Below, piece after piece: positions 26,278 through 34,767 of a stretch of DNA of 64,000 nucleotides. The notes under the pieces are model-generated. The model saw only the letters and a program-made list of their open reading frames with translations. It made no database searches and was not told where the DNA came from. This stretch comes from Streptomyces zingiberis (GTDB lineage: Bacteria > Actinomycetota > Actinomycetes > Streptomycetales > Streptomycetaceae): NCBI RefSeq assembly GCF_012034935.1, contig NZ_JAATEN010000004.1:248001-312000 (forward strand), in the 5' to 3' direction. The position numbers were made by a program, and so were the translations under genes. Within the stretch, counting starts at the first letter, position 1; each line of letters starts with the position of its first letter.

Positions 26278-27405
26278 TCAGTCGCCCCGGCGGGGCGCCG
26301 GCAGGCGCGTCCGGGGCGCCAGGTCCGGGACGGGCGGGGCGGGCGGGACCGGCGGGGTGCTGTCCCGGACGACCAGGGACGGCTCCAGCAGCACCCGCTC
26401 GGGCGGCGCGGACGGCGCGGCGATCCGCGCCAGCAGCAGCCGGACGCACTCGTGGCCCACCGCCTCCAGCGGCTGCGCGAGCGTCGTCAGGCCCGGGGAG
26501 AGCAGGGTCGCGGCCGGCGAGTCGTCGAACCCCACCACCGCCACGTCCCGCCCCGGTTCGGCGCCGCGCTCGCGCAGGGCGTGGCAGCAGCCCAGCGCCA
26601 GCAGGTCGCTGGCCGCCACCACGGCGGTGACCCCGGCGGCCAGCAGGGGCGCGACGGCGGCGCGGGCGGCGGCGGTGTCGTCGACGGACTGCGCGCGCCG
26701 GCCGCGGGTGGGCAGCCCGTGCCGCCGCATCGCCCGCAGCCAGCCCGCGGCGCGGTCGTCGCCGACGCCGGAGCCGCGCGGCCAGCCGAGGAACCCGATC
26801 CGGCGGTGGCCGAGGGCGGCCAGGTGCTCCACCGCCGCGTCCGTGCCGGAGGCGCCGTCCACGTCGACCCAGTCGCCGATCTGCCGCCCGGACCACATCC
26901 GGCCGAACGCCACGAACGGCACGCCCCGCTTGGCGAGCCACGCCTGGCGCGGGTCGCTGCGGTCGGTGCCGCTGAGCACGAAGCCGTCCACGTCGTGCTG
27001 GTCGAGGAGTTCGCGGTACCGGTCGAGACGGGCCCCGCCGTCGCCGCCGTCCTCGCGGCGCTCCTCGGCGAAGAGCACCACGCGGTAGCCGGCCGCGTCG
27101 GCCGCCCCGGAGAGCGCGTGCAGGAACTGGTCCATCACCGGGGCCGTGGCGCCCGGCGGGGCCGGCTGGACGCCGTAGCCGAGGAGCCGGCTGGAGCGGG
27201 TGCGCAGGGTCTGCGCGGCGCGGCTGGGGCGGTAGCCCATCTCGTCGACGGTGCGCAGGACCCGCTCCAGCGTCTCGGGGCGCAGCAGGTCCGGCGTGTT
27301 CAGCGCGTTGGAGACCGTCTGCGGGGAGACGCCGGCCCGGCGGGCGACCTTGGCGAGGGTCACCGGGCCGTCCTGGGGCGGGGTGCTGCCGGGGGAGCGG
27401 GGCAT
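26278..27405 (-). CDS. LacI-family repressor of the sugar island
   Basis: The protein has 375 residues. The N-terminal HTH reads VTLAKVARRAGVSPQTVSNA with the LacI hinge. The periplasmic-binding-type sensor has VDGFVLSG, GHRRIGFLG and VAVVGFDDSPAA. It lies 89 bp before the binding-protein gene and is transcribed with it or just ahead of it. It is divergent from the debranching-type gene. Two 14-bp palindromes with the CG centre favoured by this family lie in the divergent region (27562 and 27613), so autoregulation and control of both sides are likely. Confidence 0.92.
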   Translation of the reverse strand: MPRSPGSTPPQDGPVTLAKVARRAGVSPQTVSNALNTPDLLRPETLERVLRTVDEMGYRPSRAAQTLRTRSSRLLGYGVQPAPPGATAPVMDQFLHALSGAADAAGYRVVLFAEERREDGGDGGARLDRYRELLDQHDVDGFVLSGTDRSDPRQAWLAKRGVPFVAFGRMWSGRQIGDWVDVDGASGTDAAVEHLAALGHRRIGFLGWPRGSGVGDDRAAGWLRAMRRHGLPTRGRRAQSVDDTAAARAAVAPLLAAGVTAVVAASDLLALGCCHALRERGAEPGRDVAVVGFDDSPAATLLSPGLTTLAQPLEAVGHECVRLLLARIAAPSAPPERVLLEPSLVVRDSTPPVPPAPPVPDLAPRTRLPAPRRGD

Positions 27406-27561
27406 GGGGTCTCCGGGATCTCCGTGGTGCCGTCGTGGTCGTGCCTGCGTGTGCCGTGCGTGTGCCGTGTCGTGTGCCGGGTGGGGCCTGCCGTCCGCCG
27501 AGCCGCCGGCCGCTCCGGTGCGCCACGGACCGAACTGCCGCCGCTGGACGGGAAGTTCATA

Positions 27562-27575
27562 TTTGAGCGTTCCAA
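27562..27575. promoter_or_regulatory. LacI-type operator 1
   Basis: TTTGAGCGTTCCAA matches the perfect palindrome TTGGAACGTTCCAA at 12 of 14 positions. Its centre is 51 bp from operator 2. Confidence 0.65.
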
Positions 27576-27612
27576 GGGCATTGCCAGAGCCCTGACGTGC
27601 TGCTTAATGTCC

Positions 27613-27626
27613 TTGGAACGATCCAA
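27613..27626. promoter_or_regulatory. LacI-type operator 2
   Basis: TTGGAACGATCCAA matches TTGGAACGTTCCAA at 13 of 14 positions. It ends 20 bp before the TTG start of the debranching-type gene, where a bound repressor would block the transcript. Confidence 0.7.
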
Positions 27627-27646
27627 CGCTGAGAGGTTCTGCTCTT

Positions 27647-29773
27647 TTGGACACCACTGTCAAGACCCAGGACAACGACGGTCCGGTCACGGCCCCCGCC
27701 ACCGGGGCCCAGGAACTACAGCCGTTCCTGCACGACGCCGTCGTGACGCTGTGCGCCCCGAGCTTCGTGATCTCGCGTGGTGACGGCCGTCTCGACGGGG
27801 GCGCGAGCGGCTTCTACCACGGCGACACCCGTGCGCTGTCCCGGCTGGAGGTGAGCGTCGAGGGCGTGCCCCTCGCGCCCGTCTCGGGCGGGACGACCGG
27901 CGCGGACCGGGCGGAGTTCCGGTCCGTGCTGCGCGGGCTGGGCGAGGTCACCCCGGACCCGGCGGTCACCCTGGAACGGCGCCGGGAGGTCACCGCGGGA
28001 CGCCTGACGGAGACCGTCGAGGTGCGCAACGCGGGCATCCGCCACGTCCGCCTCCGGCTGCGGATCGACGCCGCCACCGACTTCGCGCCCATGGAGCGGG
28101 TGAAGTCCGGGGGCGGTGGCACCCCCGCGCCCGCCCGTGCCACCGCGGACGGGCTGGACTGGTCGGCGGAGCGGTTCACCGCCCGCCTCCGCGCCGTCCC
28201 CGCCCCCGACACCGTGGAGGAGACGGCCGGCCGGCTCGGTTACGACCTCGCCCTGGGCCCCGGCGAGTCCTTCCGCACCGACCTGGTCTGCACCGCCCGC
28301 CACGACGACGGCGACCAGTTCCCGCCCGCCCCCGCCGGACGGCTGCCCTGGCGGACCCCCGCCCTGCGCACCGCCGACCGCCGCTTCGACCACTGGCTGG
28401 ACCAGTCGCTCGCCGACCTCGACCGGCTGCGCCTGACCGACCCGCGCCCCGGCGGCGGCGCGGGGGACCGCCCCGACCAGTTCCTCGCCGCCGGCGCCCC
28501 CTGGTTCCTCACCCTGTTCGGGCGCGACGCGCTCTGGGCCGCCCGGATGCTGCTGCCGCTCGGCACCGAACTGGCCGCCGGGACCTTGCGGGTGCTCGCC
28601 CGCCGCCAGGGCGCCGTCACCGACCCCGCCACCGAGGAACAGCCCGGCAAGATCCTCCACGAGGTGCGGCGCGGCGCCCAGGAGTTCGACGCCGGCTTCA
28701 CCCTGCCGCCGGTCTACTACGGCACGGTCGACGCCACCCCGCTGTGGATCACCCTGCTCCACGACGCCTGGCGCTGGGGCCTCGCCCCCGAGCAGGTCGA
28801 ACGGCTGCTGCCGCACGCCGAATCCGCCCTCGCCTGGATGCGCGACCACGCGGGCGTCGGCGACGACGGCTTCCTGCGCTACGTCGACGGCACCGGCACC
28901 GGCCTGGCCAACCAGGGCTGGAAGGACTCCGGCGACTCCATCCGCCACCGCGACGGCCGTCTCGCCGAGCCCCCGATCGCCCTCTGCGAGGTCCAGGCGT
29001 ACGCCTACGAGGCCGCGCGCGGCGGCGCGGCGCTGCTGCGCGCCTTCGGCCGGCCGGGTGCCGACGCCTGGGAGGAGTGGGCCGAGGCGCTGGCCGGGCG
29101 GTTCCGGCAGCGGTTCTGGGTGGAGGACGAGCAGGGTCCCTACCCGGCCGTCGCCCTGGACCGCGACGGCCGCCCCGCCGACGCCGTGACCTCCGGCTTC
29201 GGCCACCTGCTCGGTACCGGGCTGCTCAACGCCGAGGAGAGCGCGCTGCTGGCCGCCCGGCTCACCTCACCCGGCCTCGACAGCGGCCACGGGCTGCGCA
29301 CCCTGAGCGCCGGGATGACGGGGTTCAACCCCTTCGGCTACCACACCGGTTCGATCTGGCCCCACGACACGGCGATCGCCGTGCACGGCCTGGCCCGGGC
29401 CGGGTTCCCGGAGTCGGCCGCCTCCCTCGCGGACGGCCTGCTCACCGCGTCGGCCGCGTTCGACGCCCGCCTCCCGGAGCTGTTCGCCGGGCACGGCGGC
29501 GCGTCCGGCGCCCGTCCGTCCCCCTACCCGGCGTCCTGCCGGCCGCAGGCGTGGGCCGCGGCCTCCTCCGTGCACGTGCTGCGGTCGGCGCTGGGCCTGG
29601 AGGCCGACGTCCCCGCCGGGACCGTGACCGTCGCCCCCGGCTTCGCGTACGCCTACGGGCCGTTGACGGTGGCGAACCTGGAGGTGGCCGGCGCCGCCCT
29701 CGGGGTCACGGTGGGCCCGGACGGCGCGGTGGGGGTGACGGCGCCGGAGGGGATCCGCGTCATGACCGGCTGA
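27647..29773 (+). CDS. glycogen-debranching-type amylo-alpha-1,6-glucosidase
   Basis: The protein has 708 residues. The N-terminal debranching domain (SGFYHGDTRALSRLEVSVEG) is followed by an (alpha/alpha)6 barrel with FLTLFGRDALWAARM, GKILHEVRRG, YYGTVDATPLWI, DSIRHRDG, LCEVQAYAYEA, PFGYHTGSIWPHD and CRPQAWAA. The family hydrolyses branch or terminal alpha-glucosidic bonds. There is no signal peptide, so it is cytoplasmic and probably processes imported oligosaccharides. The TTG start follows GAGAGG. Operators of the divergent LacI gene lie directly upstream. The 3' end overlaps the convergent kinase gene by 14 bp. A paralogue is at 42888. Confidence 0.85.
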   Translation: MDTTVKTQDNDGPVTAPATGAQELQPFLHDAVVTLCAPSFVISRGDGRLDGGASGFYHGDTRALSRLEVSVEGVPLAPVSGGTTGADRAEFRSVLRGLGEVTPDPAVTLERRREVTAGRLTETVEVRNAGIRHVRLRLRIDAATDFAPMERVKSGGGGTPAPARATADGLDWSAERFTARLRAVPAPDTVEETAGRLGYDLALGPGESFRTDLVCTARHDDGDQFPPAPAGRLPWRTPALRTADRRFDHWLDQSLADLDRLRLTDPRPGGGAGDRPDQFLAAGAPWFLTLFGRDALWAARMLLPLGTELAAGTLRVLARRQGAVTDPATEEQPGKILHEVRRGAQEFDAGFTLPPVYYGTVDATPLWITLLHDAWRWGLAPEQVERLLPHAESALAWMRDHAGVGDDGFLRYVDGTGTGLANQGWKDSGDSIRHRDGRLAEPPIALCEVQAYAYEAARGGAALLRAFGRPGADAWEEWAEALAGRFRQRFWVEDEQGPYPAVALDRDGRPADAVTSGFGHLLGTGLLNAEESALLAARLTSPGLDSGHGLRTLSAGMTGFNPFGYHTGSIWPHDTAIAVHGLARAGFPESAASLADGLLTASAAFDARLPELFAGHGGASGARPSPYPASCRPQAWAAASSVHVLRSALGLEADVPAGTVTVAPGFAYAYGPLTVANLEVAGAALGVTVGPDGAVGVTAPEGIRVMTG

Positions 29774-30416
29774 GGCCGGGCGCGGCGCCGTCGTGGGGCG
29801 GGGCCGGGCGCGGAACCTGGTCAAGCGGTACGGGACCACCATCGCGCTGGACGGGCTCCGGGCCGTCCGGCCCGCCGGCCCCGCCCCACGGCCACGCGCC
29901 GGCCTCGGCCTCCACCCGCCGGGCCACCTCGGAGACGGTCAGCCCGGTCGTGTCGAGGACGAGGTCGGCGAAGCCGCTGCGCTCCAGCGCCGCCGCCCCC
30001 GCGAGGTTCTCCTCCAGCAGTTCGGGCCGCCAGCCCCGGCCCAGGAACCGCGCCCGCAGCTCCTCCGGTTCGGCCCGGAGCCGGCACACGGTGAGCACCG
30101 ACCCCGGCACCCCCCGGGCCAGCGCACTGGCATACGCCTGTACCTCCGCGGCGCGCTGCACCCCGCCGGAGAGGACCAGGCACCGCGCGCCCGCGGCCCG
30201 GTGGACACCCGCCACGGCACCGAAGGCGGCCGCCTTGACGCGGTGGGTCTCGGGATCGTCGGCGGGCGCCGGATAGCAGAAGCCGAGCTGGTCGGCGTCG
30301 ACACAGCCGGCGGTGATCCCCGCCCGGTGCACCCGGGTGAAGATCTCCCAGCCGACGGAGGTCTTCCCCACCCCGGAGGGGCCGCAGAGCCACAGGACGG
30401 GCCAGTCACCGCTCAT
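29760..30416 (-). CDS. P-loop kinase-like protein
   Basis: The protein has 218 residues. The Walker A motif LCGPSGVGKTS lies at about residues 9-19, and CVDADQLGFCYPAP, LVLSGGVQ and RFLGRGWRPELLEENL follow the layout of small AAA/shikimate- or adenylylsulfate-kinase-like proteins. A phosphate-transfer role is likely; the substrate is unknown. The last 30 residues are Pro/Gly-rich. Its 3' end overlaps the debranching-type gene tail to tail. Confidence 0.75.
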   Translation of the reverse strand: MSGDWPVLWLCGPSGVGKTSVGWEIFTRVHRAGITAGCVDADQLGFCYPAPADDPETHRVKAAAFGAVAGVHRAAGARCLVLSGGVQRAAEVQAYASALARGVPGSVLTVCRLRAEPEELRARFLGRGWRPELLEENLAGAAALERSGFADLVLDTTGLTVSEVARRVEAEAGAWPWGGAGGPDGPEPVQRDGGPVPLDQVPRPAPPHDGAAPGLSRS

Positions 30417-30582
30417 CCGCGTGACGGTAGCGGCCGGACACGGGCGACGGCGACCCTTTTGCCCCGGCCGGGTCCGGCCTGGCGGCGCGTGTCCCCTCCG
30501 GGACCGCAGGAGTGCTGCCCGGCCGGTGCCACCGTTCACCCCTGAGGCCGGGCCTTCTGCGGAACGGCCGGACCGCCGACGC

Positions 30583-31127
30583 TCACGCCGTCTCAGCGAC
30601 CAGCACCTCCGCCCACACCGTCTTCCCCGGCCCTCCGTCCCGTGGTTCCACGGCCCATCGCGAAGCGAGCCGGGAGACGAGGACGAGGCCACGGCCCGTC
30701 TCCTGCTCCGTGGAGGGGATCGCCGGGACACCGTCGGTACCGGGCGCTCGGCGCGGGTGTCGCTCACCTCGACGCGCAGGACTCCGCCGGCCCGTGTCAG
30801 CCGCACCGCGAAGTCCCGGCCGGGGACACGGCCGTGGCGGGCCGCGTTCGACGCCAGTTCGGCGGTGATCAGCGTCATGCGGTCGTTCACCTCCGAGCCG
30901 TACGGGTGGCCCCACTCGTCAAGCGACTGCGACACCAGCAGCCGGGCCAGTCGCGCGCCGCGCGGTGTCGAGGTGAACCGCGCGGCGAAGACCTTCTCCC
31001 CGCTCTCGCGTTCCGCCAGGTCCCCGGCCGGCCCGGCCCCCGAGCGGGAGAAGACAGGACCGGAGGGGGGACCGGAATCGGCCGCTGTGGCGGGTGTCCG
31101 TCGACAGTCCGATGTTTCGTGCTTCAT
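30583..31127 (-). pseudogene. anti-sigma-type HATPase (RsbW-like), frameshifted
   Basis: The N-terminal part (from 31127) encodes ARLARLLVSQSLDEWGHPYG, then ITAELASNAARHGRVPGRDF and LRVEVSDTRAER, the start of a Streptomyces RsbW-type ATPase. The rest of the domain (ETGRGLVLVSRLASRWAVEP, GGPGKTVWAEVLVA) is in the frame one base away. The switch falls near 30735-30765. One missing base restores the gene, so this is either a recent frameshift or a sequence error. The family binds and inhibits sigma factors or phosphorylates their antagonists. It is divergent from an XRE/DUF397 pair, its usual neighbour. Confidence 0.7.
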
Positions 31128-31388
31128 GACGAGAAGGCTGGCCGCCCCCGGGCTCTCCCCACCAGCAGCGACGGGGCGACATGCGGCCCTGTACCCCTCC
31201 GCCCGGCCGCTGTCGGGAACCGTACGGGGGCCAGAGTTGGGGCTGCGGAAGGCCAGGTCATCCGGTCGGGTGAGGCACCGGTCGTTCCCGCCGCACGCGG
31301 GGCGCGTGGTCCCTAGCGTGACGCGCGCGATCGGGCCCTGACGGCCGCACACGGTCGCTCAGCGGATCGACGCGCACGGGAGGCACGG

Positions 31389-32231
31389 ATGGACATGGCC
31401 GCGACAGGACGACCCGAGATGCCGGACGGTGACGGCACCGGCTCCTTCCTCCGGAGCTTCGGCACCCAGATCCAGGTGCTGCGGGCCCGGGCCGGGCTCA
31501 CCCAGGCCGAGTTGGGGAAGCGGGTGCGATACGGCGAGGATCTGGTCTCCTCCATCGAGCAGGGCCGGCGTATCGCCCGCCCCGAGTTCATCGACCGGGC
31601 CGACGAGGCGTTGGACGGCGGCGGTTTGCTGAAGGCGATGAAGGGGGAGGTGGCGCGGGCGCGGTATCCGGCCTACTTCCGGGATGCTGCCCGGATCGAG
31701 GGTGAGGCGGTGGAACTCAACGCCTATGACTGCCAGGTGATCAACGGGCTCTTGCAGACGGAAGACTACGCCCGGGCGGTCCTCACCATGTACCGGCCCC
31801 CTGTGGACGAGGAACTCATCGACCAGCGTGTCGGCGCTCGCATGGAACGTCAGGAGATCTTCTCGCGGAAGCCGGCGCCATTGCTCAGCTTCGTCCTGGA
31901 AGAGGTCCTGTTGTACCGCCCTATCGGGGGGCCGGACGTTCTGCGTGGGCAACTGGAGAAGCTGCTGCGCATCGGTCGGCTTCGGAATGTCGAGATCCAG
32001 ATCATGCCGACCGACCGGGAGGATCACGCCGGGCTGGACGGGCCGTTCACGTTGATGGAGACCACGGATCAGCAGAGGATCGCCTATGTGGAGGTCCAGA
32101 ACTCCAGTCGGCTCCTCACAGACAGGAAAACCGTTCATGAGCTGGAGGCGAGGTATGGAATCCTCCGAGCTCAGGCTCTGGCTCCAGATCAATCGCTGGC
32201 ACTCATCGAGAAATTGTTGGGAGAGGCATGA
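31389..32231 (+). CDS. XRE-family regulator with DUF5753 domain
   Basis: The protein has 280 residues. The N-terminal HTH reads GTQIQVLRARAGLTQAELGK, then YGEDLVSSIEQGRR. The DUF5753 region has NGLLQTEDYARAV, RVGARMERQEIF, LSFVLEEVLLYRPIGG, VEIQIMPTDREDHAGLDGPF and VEVQNSSRLLTDR. The family (WhiJ/Scr1-type) regulates development or antibiotic genes and works with small DUF397 partners. Its stop overlaps the DUF397 start by 4 bp, so the pair is co-translated. Base composition is slightly less GC-rich than neighbours. Confidence 0.92.
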   Translation: MDMAATGRPEMPDGDGTGSFLRSFGTQIQVLRARAGLTQAELGKRVRYGEDLVSSIEQGRRIARPEFIDRADEALDGGGLLKAMKGEVARARYPAYFRDAARIEGEAVELNAYDCQVINGLLQTEDYARAVLTMYRPPVDEELIDQRVGARMERQEIFSRKPAPLLSFVLEEVLLYRPIGGPDVLRGQLEKLLRIGRLRNVEIQIMPTDREDHAGLDGPFTLMETTDQQRIAYVEVQNSSRLLTDRKTVHELEARYGILRAQALAPDQSLALIEKLLGEA

Positions 32232-32434
32232 CATCTGAACCGGATAACAAACCGACTGACATGCTGATATGGCGGAAAAGTAGCTACAGCGGCAGTGGCG
32301 GTGGCCAGTGTGTCGAGGTGGCGGCCGCTTCCGGCGTCACCTACGTCCGGGACTCCGTGAGGACTGGGGGGCCGGTGGTCCGCGTACCTGCCACCGGATG
32401 GGCCGCCTTCGTGGAGTTCGCCGCGCGCCGCTGA
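32228..32434 (+). CDS. DUF397 partner protein
   Basis: The protein has 68 residues. It shows the DUF397 signature: IWRKSSYSGSGGGQCVEVAA, then VYVRDS-like YVRDS and WAAFVEFA. DUF397 proteins act with the adjacent XRE regulator, probably binding it. The ATGA overlap with the preceding gene indicates coupling. BldB belongs to the wider family, but this is a generic member. Confidence 0.92.
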   Translation: MTSEPDNKPTDMLIWRKSSYSGSGGGQCVEVAAASGVTYVRDSVRTGGPVVRVPATGWAAFVEFAARR

Positions 32435-32543
32435 ATCGGAGGTCGTCAGCGCGCCCCCGGCGCCGGGAGGGTCCGGTGCCGGGGGCGTCCGGCTGGGGCC
32501 GTCGTGGCGGCGCTTCGCGCCGGTCGTTCGTGAGCCGGGAGTA

Positions 32544-32571
32544 TTGACACGCTTCGGTGGCTCTCTATCAT
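32544..32571 (+). promoter_or_regulatory. sigma-70-type (HrdB-like) promoter for GH27
   Basis: TTGACA (32544-32549) and TATCAT (32566-32571) are separated by 16 bp. This is one of the best consensus promoters in the window. Transcription should start near 32578. Confidence 0.7.
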
Positions 32572-32597
32572 CCATGACTGTTCGATAAGTCGGCTGG

Positions 32598-32615
32598 CGT
32601 TCGAAATTGCGAACG
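32598..32615. promoter_or_regulatory. inverted repeat, probable operator
   Basis: CGTTCG and CGAACG flank AAATTG (arms 32598-32603 and 32610-32615). The element lies about 20-37 bp after the predicted transcription start, a normal place for a repressor site on a glycosidase gene. Confidence 0.55.
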
Positions 32616-32803
32616 ACCATCTTCGTGTGGATGTCACCGGCCGTGTGTGGCGTCTCTCCGGTCCACCCCGGAGACGCGGGGCCGCGCCGGCCGGCCGCCC
32701 CGTGCCCGTCCCGCCGTACCGAGCCCAGTTCCGCAGTTCCGCCCGACCCCCTCACAGGGTGCCCCGGCGATCGTCCGGCGGCGCTCCCCGGAAAGGAACC
32801 ACG

Positions 32804-34489
32804 GTGCCCTTACGACCCCCCAGACGTGTGCTCCACCTTCTCGCCGCCGCCGCGCTGGCGGTCACCGCGCTCCCCGCGGCCTCCGCCCACGCCACCGCCC
32901 GGGACGACGGGACGGCCGCCCCCACCGCCGCCACCGCGCCGGCCGCGCCCGGCAGCCCCGCGCTCACGCCACCGCTGGGCTGGAACAGCTGGAACAGCTT
33001 CGGATGCGGTATCACCGAGGCGCAGGTCCGGCAGGCCGCCGACGCCATGGTCTCCTCGGGAATGCGGGACGCCGGCTACGAGTACGTGGTGGTCGACGAC
33101 TGCTGGTTCGACCCGCAGCGCGATGCCCAGGGCAACCTGCGCGCCAACCCCACCAAGTTCCCGAGCGGGATGAAGGCGCTCGGGGACTACATCCACTCCA
33201 AAGGCCTGAAGTTCGGCATCTACCAGGCGCCGAACGAGCGCACCTGCGCCCAGGGCGTCGGCACCTACCCCGGCTCCACCGGCAGCAAGGGGCACGAGGT
33301 CCAGGACGCGCGCTCCTTTGCCTCGTGGGGCGTGGACTACCTCAAGTACGACTGGTGTTCCTCGGCCGGCACCCGCGACGAGCAGGTGGCACGCTTCACG
33401 ATCATGCGGGACGCGCTGCGCGCCACCGGGCGCCCGATCGTCTACAGCATCAACTCCAACAGCTTCCACGCCCCCACCGGTGACAAGTACAACTTCGGTG
33501 AGGTCGCCGACCTGTGGCGGACCACCGAGGACCTGCTCGACATCTGGCAGAACGGCAACACCAACAGTTACCCGATGGGTGTGGGCAACGTCCTGGACGT
33601 CACCGCGCCGCTGGCCGCCCAGGCGGGTCCCGGCCACTGGAACGACCCCGACATGCTCGTCGTCGGCCGCCCCGGCCTGACGCTGACGGAGTCCCGCTCG
33701 CACTTCGCCCTGTGGGCGCTGATGGCCGCCCCGCTCATGGCGGGCAACGACATCCGCACCATGTCCGCCGACGTGAGCGCCATCCTGCGCAACCAGCGGC
33801 TGATCGCCGTGAACCAGGACCCCCGCGGTGACGGCGGGCGCCGGGTCCGCGACGACGGTGCCACGGAGGTCTTCGCCAAGCGGCTGTCCGACGGTTCCGT
33901 CGCCGTGGGACTGCTCAACCGGGGGAGCGCCACGGCCACCATCTCCACCACCGCGGCCGAGGTCGGGCTCTCCGGCGGCTCCTTCACCCTCACCGACCTG
34001 TGGACCGGCGGAACCTCCACCTCCGCCGGCCAGATCTCCGCGAGCGTACCCGCGCACGGCACCGCGGTGTTCCGTGTGACCGGCGGGCGGCAGCTGGAGG
34101 CCACCACGTCCCGCCTGCGCGGCGGCGCCTCCGGCCGCTGCCTGGACGTGGACAACGCCTCCACCGCCGCCGGCGCGACGGCGCTGATCTGGGACTGCCA
34201 CACGGCCGCCAACCAGCTCTGGACCACCTGGGAGGGCGGCGAGATCCGCGTCTTCGGCGACAAGTGCCTGGACGCCTACAACCAGGGCACGGCCAACGGC
34301 ACCCGCGTCATCACCTGGTCCTGCAACGGCCAGGCCAACCAGAAGTGGACCGTGGGCTCCGACGGCTCGATCCGCAACGTGCACTCCGGGCTCTGCCTGG
34401 ACGTCGAGGGGTCCGGCACCGCCAACGGATCGCGACTGGTGCTGTGGAGCTGCAACGGTCAGGCCAACCAGCGGTGGAACCGCACCTGA
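32804..34489 (+). CDS. secreted GH27 alpha-galactosidase with ricin-type lectin domain
   Basis: The protein has 561 residues. The GTG start follows GGAAAGGAACC. The signal peptide spans about residues 1-30 (RVLHLLAAAALAVTALPAASA). The GH27 barrel includes LTPPLGWNSWNSFGC, VVVDDCWF, the nucleophile Asp183 in YLKYDWC, the acid/base Asp243 in WRTTEDL, and WNDPDMLVVG. A beta-sandwich follows, then a C-terminal ricin B/CBM13 trefoil with three repeats ending in QLW, QKW and QRW. It should remove terminal alpha-galactose from galactomannan or raffinose-type sugars outside the cell, or beta-L-arabinopyranose in some relatives. Confidence 0.92.
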   Translation: MPLRPPRRVLHLLAAAALAVTALPAASAHATARDDGTAAPTAATAPAAPGSPALTPPLGWNSWNSFGCGITEAQVRQAADAMVSSGMRDAGYEYVVVDDCWFDPQRDAQGNLRANPTKFPSGMKALGDYIHSKGLKFGIYQAPNERTCAQGVGTYPGSTGSKGHEVQDARSFASWGVDYLKYDWCSSAGTRDEQVARFTIMRDALRATGRPIVYSINSNSFHAPTGDKYNFGEVADLWRTTEDLLDIWQNGNTNSYPMGVGNVLDVTAPLAAQAGPGHWNDPDMLVVGRPGLTLTESRSHFALWALMAAPLMAGNDIRTMSADVSAILRNQRLIAVNQDPRGDGGRRVRDDGATEVFAKRLSDGSVAVGLLNRGSATATISTTAAEVGLSGGSFTLTDLWTGGTSTSAGQISASVPAHGTAVFRVTGGRQLEATTSRLRGGASGRCLDVDNASTAAGATALIWDCHTAANQLWTTWEGGEIRVFGDKCLDAYNQGTANGTRVITWSCNGQANQKWTVGSDGSIRNVHSGLCLDVEGSGTANGSRLVLWSCNGQANQRWNRT

Positions 34490-34604
34490 GAGTGTCCGCC
34501 GGAGGCCGGCGGGCCCGGGCTTGAGCGAGCCCGGCCGGGCGGACCGCCCCGTGCGGGGCCGCATGCCGTCCGGCCCACCGGGCACCGCCGGTGAGCCCCG
34601 GCGT

Positions 34605-34633
34605 GGTCCCGGCCGTCCACCACGGCCGGGACC
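34605..34633. terminator. 12-bp stem-loop after GH27
   Basis: The arms at 34605-34616 and 34622-34633 are perfect complements with a 5-nt loop, 116 bp past the GH27 stop. Confidence 0.55.
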
Positions 34634-34767
34634 GTTTCCCCGGACCGCGCCTCCTCCGTGAGCACGCACCCTCCGGCGGCCCGGGACCGCGTACCGCACG
34701 CCCGCCTCCCCGCGGCGCGCCGCGCGGTCCCGGGCCGCCGGCCCTCCCCCTCGATCCCTGGAGAATG

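Larger units (their letters stand above)
32435..32803. other. promoter region of the alpha-galactosidase gene
   Basis: This 369-bp gap holds the promoter at 32544-32571, the inverted repeat at 32598-32615 and a long (about 225 nt) untranslated leader. No gene is evident; the less GC-rich patch is confined to 32540-32625. Confidence 0.5.

Noticed and set aside
29760..31352. 530-residue protein fusing an ATPase to the kinase
   Set aside because: The frame is continuous only because of the frameshift in the anti-sigma-type gene; the middle is Arg/Ser-rich shadow, and the kinase has its own start at 30416.
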